Positions 54,673 through 64,000 of a stretch of DNA of 64,000 nucleotides are shown here, one piece after another. A program made the translations under genes and the position numbers. The stretch is taken from the NCBI RefSeq assembly GCF_017654485.1, contig NZ_CP061091.1, positions 1,625,501 through 1,689,500 on the forward strand, in the 5' to 3' direction. Position 1 is the stretch's first letter; every line of letters starts with the position of its first letter. The notes beneath the pieces are model-generated. The model did no database searches. It was not told the DNA's origin and saw nothing but the letters and a program-made list of their open reading frames with translations. The DNA is from Roseomonas marmotae (GTDB lineage: Bacteria > Pseudomonadota > Alphaproteobacteria > Acetobacterales > Acetobacteraceae).

Positions 54673-55647
54673 TCAGGCGGCCTGCGCCTGGGATTGGTCC
54701 TCGCTGACGGCGAGGAACTTCTCGGCCTCCAGCGCCGCCATGCAGCCGGTGCCGGCGGCGGTCACCGCCTGCCGGAACACACGGTCCTGCACATCGCCGG
54801 CGGCGAAGACACCTTCCACGCTCGTGCGCGTCGAATCAGGCTCGGTCACCAGATAGCCCTCCGCATCCATCGCCAACTGCCCCGTGAAAAGGCTGGTGGC
54901 CGGGGAATGGCCGATGGCGACGAAGACGCCATCGACCGCCAGTTCCGACCGCTCGCCGGTGATCGCGTCACGCAGCAGCAGCCCGCGTGCCACGGGGGTG
55001 CGGCCGCCGGTTTGGGCCAGCACCTCCTCCGTCAGCGTATTCCAGCGCACGGTGACATTCGTCTTGGCCAGCAGGCGCTTCTGCAGGATACGCTCGGCGC
55101 GCAGCGTGTCCCTGCGGTGGATCAGCGTCACGCTCTTCGCCAGGTTGGAAAGGTAGAGCGCTTCCTCGACCGCCGAGTTGCCGCCGCCGATCACCGCGAC
55201 ATCCTTACCGCGGTAGAAGAAGCCGTCGCAGGTGGCGCAGGCGGAGACGCCGAAGCCCGAAAGCTCCTTCTCGCCCGGAATGCCCAGCCAGCGAGCCTGC
55301 GCGCCGGTGGCGATCACGACCGCCTCGGCCTCATAGGTGTCGCCCGAGTCGCCCACGGCGCGGAAGGGGCGGCGGGAGAGATCGACAGAGGTGATGAGGT
55401 CATACTGGATGCTGGCGCCGACATGCTCGGCCTGCTCGCGCATCTGTTCCATCAGCCAGGGCCCCTGGACGGGGGCGGCGAAGCCGGGGAAATTCTCCAC
55501 ATCGGTCGTGATGGTCAGCTGGCCTCCCGGTTGCATGCCGGCGACAACCAGTGGCTGTAGCCCGGCACGCGCGGCATAGATCGCCGCCGTGTACCCGGCG
55601 GGGCCGGCGCCAAGGATCAACAGACGGGTACGGTGCAGTTCGGGCAA
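54673..55647 (-). CDS. trxB: Thioredoxin-disulfide reductase
   Basis: The 324-residue flavoenzyme has FAD motif LLILGAGPAGYTAAIYAARA, redox pair Cys137/Cys140 in SACATCDG, NADPH motif VAVIGGGNSAVEEALYLS and C-terminal GVFAAGDVQDRVFRQAVTAA. It keeps thioredoxin reduced with NADPH in the cytoplasm. The start faces the Lrp-family gene across 140 bp. Confidence 0.97.
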   Translation of the reverse strand: MPELHRTRLLILGAGPAGYTAAIYAARAGLQPLVVAGMQPGGQLTITTDVENFPGFAAPVQGPWLMEQMREQAEHVGASIQYDLITSVDLSRRPFRAVGDSGDTYEAEAVVIATGAQARWLGIPGEKELSGFGVSACATCDGFFYRGKDVAVIGGGNSAVEEALYLSNLAKSVTLIHRRDTLRAERILQKRLLAKTNVTVRWNTLTEEVLAQTGGRTPVARGLLLRDAITGERSELAVDGVFVAIGHSPATSLFTGQLAMDAEGYLVTEPDSTRTSVEGVFAAGDVQDRVFRQAVTAAGTGCMAALEAEKFLAVSEDQSQAQAA

Positions 55648-55787
55648 GGTCTTGATCCTGATAACTCACGCAAGGCTCAAGATATCGGCAAGATCAGTGC
55701 TGACCGCAACCCGGATGCCTTGAATACGGGGAGCTATGCAAGGATATTGCGCTACACACGCCGCGCGAGCAACCAACGGTTCAATTG

Positions 55788-56258
55788 ATGCCCGATTCTA
55801 TAGATAACCTTGACGCGGTCGACCGCCAGATTCTCTCTGAGCTACAGAGCGACGGCCGCATGACCAATGTGGAGCTGGCGCGCCGCGTCGAGCTTTCGGC
55901 CCCGCCGTGCCTGCGCCGGGTGCGGCGGCTGGAGGAAGGGGGCATCATCCGCGGCTATCACGCCGAGGTTGACCCGGTGGCGCTCGGCTGGCCCATCACC
56001 TTCTTCGCGCTGGTGGGGCTGGAGAGCCAGAAGCAGGCCATGCTCGAAGCCTTCCAGGAGGAGGTGAAGACCTGGCCGGAGGTGCGGGAATGCCACATGA
56101 TCCGTGGCGGCGGCGACTTCCTGCTGCGGCTGGTCGCGCGCGATACGGCGCATGAGAATTCGCTGACCCAGCGCCTGACGGCACATGCCGCCGTCTCCCG
56201 CGTGCAGACCTTGCAGACGATCCATACCGCGAAGCAGATGCCGGGGGTGCCGCTTTAA
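55788..56258 (+). CDS. Lrp/AsnC family transcriptional regulator
   Basis: The 156-residue protein has the Lrp helix-turn-helix (LDAVDRQILSELQSDGRMTN, VELARRVELSAPPCLRRVRR) and a RAM-type effector domain (VRECHMIRGGGDFLLRLVA). The ATG at 55788 is preferred over the TTG immediately before it. It is divergent from trxB, an arrangement conserved in many alphaproteobacteria, and may regulate amino-acid genes. Confidence 0.93.
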   Translation: MPDSIDNLDAVDRQILSELQSDGRMTNVELARRVELSAPPCLRRVRRLEEGGIIRGYHAEVDPVALGWPITFFALVGLESQKQAMLEAFQEEVKTWPEVRECHMIRGGGDFLLRLVARDTAHENSLTQRLTAHAAVSRVQTLQTIHTAKQMPGVPL

Positions 56259-56354
56259 GGCGCCCCCGAACAGGGCGGAATTCGACTGCAACAAAGACTT
56301 AGAGCGAATTCCTTGAGCCGGGGCCGCCGGGGGCCGCCCCGGGCGGGCGGGTTC

Positions 56355-57605
56355 TCAGACCCGCCGCACCACGTATTGTCCGGCTTCCAGGGCGGCGATG
56401 ATGGCATTGCCCTGGGCGGAGTCGCGCACCTCGATCATCAGCTCCAGCTCGGTCGATTGCACGGTGGGCGCGCCGAAGAGCTGCTGGTGCTTGACCTCGA
56501 TGACATTCCCGCCCGCATCGGCGATGCGCTTCGAAATGTCGGAGAGCATGCCCGGCCGGTCCGGGATATCGAAATGCAGCCGCAGGATGCGGCCATCGCG
56601 CAGCAACTGCCGCAGCAGCACATTGGACAGCGCGCGGGCATCGATATTGCCGCCGCAGACCGTGGTGCCGACGCGCCGGCCGCTGAAGCGCCCGGGATGG
56701 GTCAGCAACGCGGCGACACCGGCCGCCCCGGCGCCCTCGGCCACGACCTTGGCGCTTTCGGCGAGCAGGGCGATGCCCTGTTCCACCGCGCGCTCCGGCA
56801 CCACCAGCACCTCGATGCCCAGGCGCCTCAGCATGGCATAGGGGGTCTCGCCCACATCCCGCACGGCGATGCCCTCGGCGATGGTGGGGCCGCCCACGGC
56901 CACCGGCCGCCCGGAGAGGCGCTGCGCCATGGCGGGATAGCCCTCGACCTCCACGCCGAAGACGCGCAGCGCCGGGTTCAGCTCGGCCAGAGCGGCGGCG
57001 CAGCCGGCCAGCAGCCCGCCGCCGCCGACCGGGAAGACCAGCGTGTCCAGCTCCGGCACGTCCTCGACCATCTCCAGGGCCATGGTGCCCTGGCCGGCGA
57101 TGACGCCCACGTCGTCATAGGGGTGGATGAAGGTCAGCCCCTCGCGCAGCGCCAGGTCATGCGCATGGGCGGCGGCCTCGGCCAGCGTCTCGCCATGCAG
57201 CACAACGCGCGCGCCCCAGCCCTCGGTGCGTGTCACCTTGGTGGAGGGAGTGAATCTCGGCATGACGATGGTGGCGGCTATGCCCAGCAGCGAGGCATGG
57301 CGCGCCACCGCCTGGGCATGGTTGCCGGCGGACATGGCGATGACGCCGGCCGCGCGTTCCCGCGCCGAGAGCAGCGCCAGGCGGTTCGCGGCGCCGCGCT
57401 CCTTGAAGGCGCCGGTGGCCTGGAGATTGTCCAGCTTCAGCCAGACTTCCGCCCCCACGGCCCGTCCCACGGCATGGGAAGGAATGGTCGGCGTGCGCAG
57501 CACCGCGCCCTGGATGCGGGCGGCGGCAGCGCGCACCTCGGCCAGTCCGACCGGCGGCAGCCCGATGGCGGGCAGGCCAACCGGGTCCACCACCGGCCGG
57601 GTCAT
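56355..57605 (-). CDS. ilvA: Threonine ammonia-lyase with C-terminal ACT domain
   Basis: The 416-residue PLP enzyme deaminates threonine to 2-oxobutanoate. PLP Lys68 lies in ATGAFKERGAANRL, the phosphate-binding loop is GGGGLLAGCAAAL, and residues from about 335 form one ACT domain (DIPDRPGMLSDISKRIADAG). This is the medium, single-ACT form, which may be biosynthetic or catabolic. The start shares one base with the greA stop (TGATG), linking the two. Confidence 0.93.
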   Translation of the reverse strand: MTRPVVDPVGLPAIGLPPVGLAEVRAAAARIQGAVLRTPTIPSHAVGRAVGAEVWLKLDNLQATGAFKERGAANRLALLSARERAAGVIAMSAGNHAQAVARHASLLGIAATIVMPRFTPSTKVTRTEGWGARVVLHGETLAEAAAHAHDLALREGLTFIHPYDDVGVIAGQGTMALEMVEDVPELDTLVFPVGGGGLLAGCAAALAELNPALRVFGVEVEGYPAMAQRLSGRPVAVGGPTIAEGIAVRDVGETPYAMLRRLGIEVLVVPERAVEQGIALLAESAKVVAEGAGAAGVAALLTHPGRFSGRRVGTTVCGGNIDARALSNVLLRQLLRDGRILRLHFDIPDRPGMLSDISKRIADAGGNVIEVKHQQLFGAPTVQSTELELMIEVRDSAQGNAIIAALEAGQYVVRRV

Positions 57606-58078
57606 CAGTTGAAGCGCACCGCGGTGATCTCGTAGGCGCGGGCCCCGCCGGGGGCCGGCACCTCGACCGTGTCGCCCACCTTCTTGCCCAGCAGCGCCTT
57701 GGCCAGGGGAGAGGACATGGAGACGGAGCCGTTCTTCATGTCGGCCTCATAGGCGCCGACGATGCGGTAGGATTTCTCTTCCTCCGTCTCATCGTCGACG
57801 ATGGTCACATAGGCGCCGAACTTCACCTGATCGCCGGAGAATTTGGAGACGTCGATGATCTCGCTGGCCGGGACGATGGTCTCGAGCTCGGCGATGCGGC
57901 CCTCGATGAAGGACTGACGCTCCCGTGCCGCATGATACTCGGCATTCTCGGAGAGATCGCCATGAGCGCGCGCCTCCGCGATCGCGCGGATCACGGCCGG
58001 GCGTTCCTCGGCCTTCAGCTGGCGCAGCTCTTCCTCGAGCCGGGCAAAACCTTCGGCGGTCATGGGGAACTTCTGCAC
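57605..58078 (-). CDS. greA: Transcription elongation factor GreA
   Basis: The 157-residue protein has the GreA coiled coil with the acidic tip ([20 protein letters not shown]) and a C-terminal FKBP-like domain ([21 protein letters not shown]). It rescues backtracked RNA polymerase. It lies downstream of the carA-SDR-carB unit behind a strong hairpin, so it probably has its own promoter. Confidence 0.97.
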   Translation of the reverse strand: MQKFPMTAEGFARLEEELRQLKAEERPAVIRAIAEARAHGDLSENAEYHAARERQSFIEGRIAELETIVPASEIIDVSKFSGDQVKFGAYVTIVDDETEEEKSYRIVGAYEADMKNGSVSMSSPLAKALLGKKVGDTVEVPAPGGARAYEITAVRFN

Positions 58079-58179
58079 GGCGGGCCCTTCCTGACATACA
58101 CAATGGCCCCACCGTCTGCCCCGGTGCCGGCATGATGCCAGGCCGGGACCTCCGGTAGGGTAGGGGTTAGAGGGGGTTA

Positions 58180-58209
58180 GGGCCGCTTTCCCTGTTGGGA
58201 AAGCGGCCC
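58180..58209 (-). terminator. Strong stem-loop after carB
   Basis: A perfect 13-bp stem (arms 58180-58192 and 58197-58209) with loop TGTT directly follows the carB stop. It has no long T-tract but is the most stable hairpin in this part of the window. Confidence 0.75.
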
Positions 58210-58216
58210 CACCCGT

Positions 58217-61462
<3,246 letters not shown>

Positions 61463-61494
61463 CGGGGAGGGGACCCTGTCTTTATCGGTCTGTG

Positions 61495-62244
61495 TCAGCC
61501 GTGCACCGACATGCCGCCGTCCACGGGGATGGCGGTGCCGGTGATGAAGGCAGCGGCATCGCTGGCCAGGAAGGCCGCGATGCCGGCGAAGTCGGCGGGC
61601 AGGCCCCACCGCTTCTGCGGCGTGCGGGAGAGCACGCGGTCGTTCAGCTCAGGCATGTCGCGCTTGGCGCCAGCCGTCAGTTCGGTCTCGATCCAGCCCG
61701 GCAGGATGGCATTGGCGGTGATGCCGTCCGGCCCCCAGGCCACGGCGAGGGAGCGCGTGTACTGCACGATGCCACCCTTGCTGGCGCCATAGGCGGGGGA
61801 GAGTGGCAGGCCGAAGATCGACATCATCGAGCCGATGGAAATGACCCGTCCGCGTCCATTGGCCTTGAGATGCGGATAGGCCGCGCGGGTCATCCGCATG
61901 GCGCTGGTGAGGTTGGCATCCATCACGGCGTGCCAGTCCTCGTCCGTCACATCCTGCGGCAACCGGCGGATATTGGTGCCGGCATTGTTGACCAAGATAT
62001 CCACGCCACCGGCCTGTTCCACCACCTGCGCCACCACGCGGTCGGCGGCGCCGGCCTCGGTCAGGTCGGCCTGGATGGCGAAGGCATCGTCGCCCAACTC
62101 AGCCACGGCGGCCTTGTTCTTCTCGGCATTGCGGCCGACCACGGCCACCCAGGCGCCGGCGGCGGCCAGGCCACGCGCCATGCCCAGGCCGATGCCGCCA
62201 TTGCCGCCCGTGACCACCGCCACGCGTCCGCTCAGATCGAACAT
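61495..62244 (-). CDS. SDR family oxidoreductase
   Basis: The 249-residue classical short-chain dehydrogenase has the NAD(P)-binding [18 protein letters not shown], the NNAG motif and a Ser-Tyr-Lys catalytic set ([20 protein letters not shown]). It ends DGGMSVHG. It resembles 3-oxoacyl-ACP- or gluconate-type reductases, but the substrate is unknown. It lies 32 bp after carA and 32 bp before carB on the same strand, so it is very likely co-transcribed, an unusual place. Confidence 0.93.
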   Translation of the reverse strand: MFDLSGRVAVVTGGNGGIGLGMARGLAAAGAWVAVVGRNAEKNKAAVAELGDDAFAIQADLTEAGAADRVVAQVVEQAGGVDILVNNAGTNIRRLPQDVTDEDWHAVMDANLTSAMRMTRAAYPHLKANGRGRVISIGSMMSIFGLPLSPAYGASKGGIVQYTRSLAVAWGPDGITANAILPGWIETELTAGAKRDMPELNDRVLSRTPQKRWGLPADFAGIAAFLASDAAAFITGTAIPVDGGMSVHG

Positions 62245-62276
62245 GTCCGTTCCTCTTCCCCGGGAAGGGCCGTGGA

Positions 62277-63671
<1,395 letters not shown>

Positions 63672-63677
63672 GTGCGG

Positions 63678-63706
63678 GTTATCTGGGAATTTCTTTCCCA
63701 GGGCAA
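63678..63706 (-). promoter_or_regulatory. carA promoter with operator in its spacer
   Basis: On the minus strand TTGCCC (63706-63701) and GATAAC (63683-63678) are separated by exactly 17 bp. They resemble -35 and -10 elements and place the transcript start at the carA ATG (leaderless). The spacer is filled by an inverted repeat, CTGGGAA-TTTCT-TTCCCAG (63683-63701), so a bound repressor would block RNA polymerase. Confidence 0.6.
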
Positions 63707-63724
63707 CAGCGCAGATATGGGTGT

Positions 63725-63743
63725 CTGGGAATTTTCTTCCCGC
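63725..63743. promoter_or_regulatory. Second operator-like inverted repeat upstream of carA
   Basis: GGGAA-N5-TTCCC (63727-63741), preceded by CT, repeats the core of the first site. Its centre lies 42 bp from the first, about four helical turns. It also lies just upstream of TTATAC (63767-63772), a possible -10 element of the divergent YqeY gene. Confidence 0.6.
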
Positions 63744-63832
63744 TGGCTCTTCCGCACCGGGCCGCCTTATACCGCCCATTCCATGCCGCACCGCCTGTTT
63801 TTGTGCCGCTAGCCCTGTTCGAGGAGAGCCCC

Positions 63833-64000
63833 ATGTCCCTGCGCGCCCGTTTCCTGGAGGAGATGAAGGCCTCGATGAAGGCCGGTGACTCCGCGCGGAC
63901 CTCGACCATCCGCATGGTCATGGCCAAGCTGAAGGACACCGATATCGCCGCCCGCCCCAGCGGGGTGGAGCAGGTGCCGGAGGAGCAGATCGTCGCCATG
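63833..64000 (+). CDS. GatB/YqeY domain protein, 3 prime end missing
   Basis: The first 56 codons run to the window edge. The start MSLRARFLEEMKASMKAGDS and RTSTIRMVMAKLKDTDIA match the YqeY family, small proteins related to the tail domain of the GatB amidotransferase subunit. Their role is possibly tRNA binding. GAGGAG precedes the ATG. It is divergent from carA, and in many alphaproteobacteria these two genes are neighbours. Confidence 0.92.
   Translation, partial: MSLRARFLEEMKASMKAGDSARTSTIRMVMAKLKDTDIAARPSGVEQVPEEQIVAM

Noticed and set aside
58160-58180. Short GGGTTAG-type direct repeats before the carB terminator
   Set aside because: Only two imperfect copies in a GC-rich gap; no support for a functional repeat.

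Overview
The window is 64 kb of high-GC (about 70 percent) DNA with short intergenic gaps and no CRISPR array, rRNA or intact mobile element. Codon use and gene content suggest an alphaproteobacterium of the Acetobacteraceae, Roseomonas-like. That assignment is inference; no marker gene was placed phylogenetically. Supporting context is the trxB/lrp/LysR cluster, the infA-maf-RNase G-yacG run, a NepR-like anti-sigma factor and several EcfG-type promoters.

Layout. 0-9.8 kb: the end of a chemotaxis receptor, a family III CoA-transferase, a GNAT enzyme, a SAM methyltransferase behind an AT-rich leader, a dienelactone hydrolase, a flavin reductase, a PHA depolymerase and two flavoproteins. 9.9-16.3 kb: an orphan hybrid histidine kinase, a DUF1028 protein, a small glycine-zipper lipoprotein with an EcfG-type promoter, and an amino-acid ABC importer without its ATPase. 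16.5-23.3 kb: tRNA-Phe, then a housekeeping run read leftward (dcd, murA, hisG, hisD, infA, maf, RNase G-like, yacG) and tRNA-Thr. 23.6-30.3 kb: an accessory region with a double-glycine-leader peptide gene, a 42-residue protein with a second exact EcfG-type promoter, a decayed HWE-kinase fragment and a phage-derived tail-spike/lysis cassette without capsid or integrase.

30.5-45.3 kb: a polyamine-type ABC importer and a pair of related lipoproteins on the plus strand, facing a minus-strand unit made of an IclR regulator, a fused HyuA/HyuB oxoprolinase-type enzyme and a complete oligopeptide-type ABC importer. A perfect palindrome lies just upstream of the IclR gene. 45.6-51.6 kb: a DUF2189 membrane protein, a tightly coupled operon of two paralogous aminotransferases with GNAT and DinB proteins, and a PfpI-family protein. 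51.7-53.5 kb: a PEP-CTERM protein, small stress-type proteins and the NepR-like gene. 53.8-64 kb: LysR, trxB, Lrp, threonine ammonia-lyase, greA, carB, SDR, carA and the start of a YqeY gene.

Two themes stand out. First, carA encodes an N-terminal helix-turn-helix domain fused to the glutaminase subunit. Its upstream region has two matching inverted repeats 42 bp apart, one filling the spacer of a plausible and apparently leaderless promoter; this looks like a self-regulating biosynthetic enzyme. Second, exact or near-exact EcfG-type promoters precede several small genes, including the NepR-like gene, which points to a local general-stress regulon.
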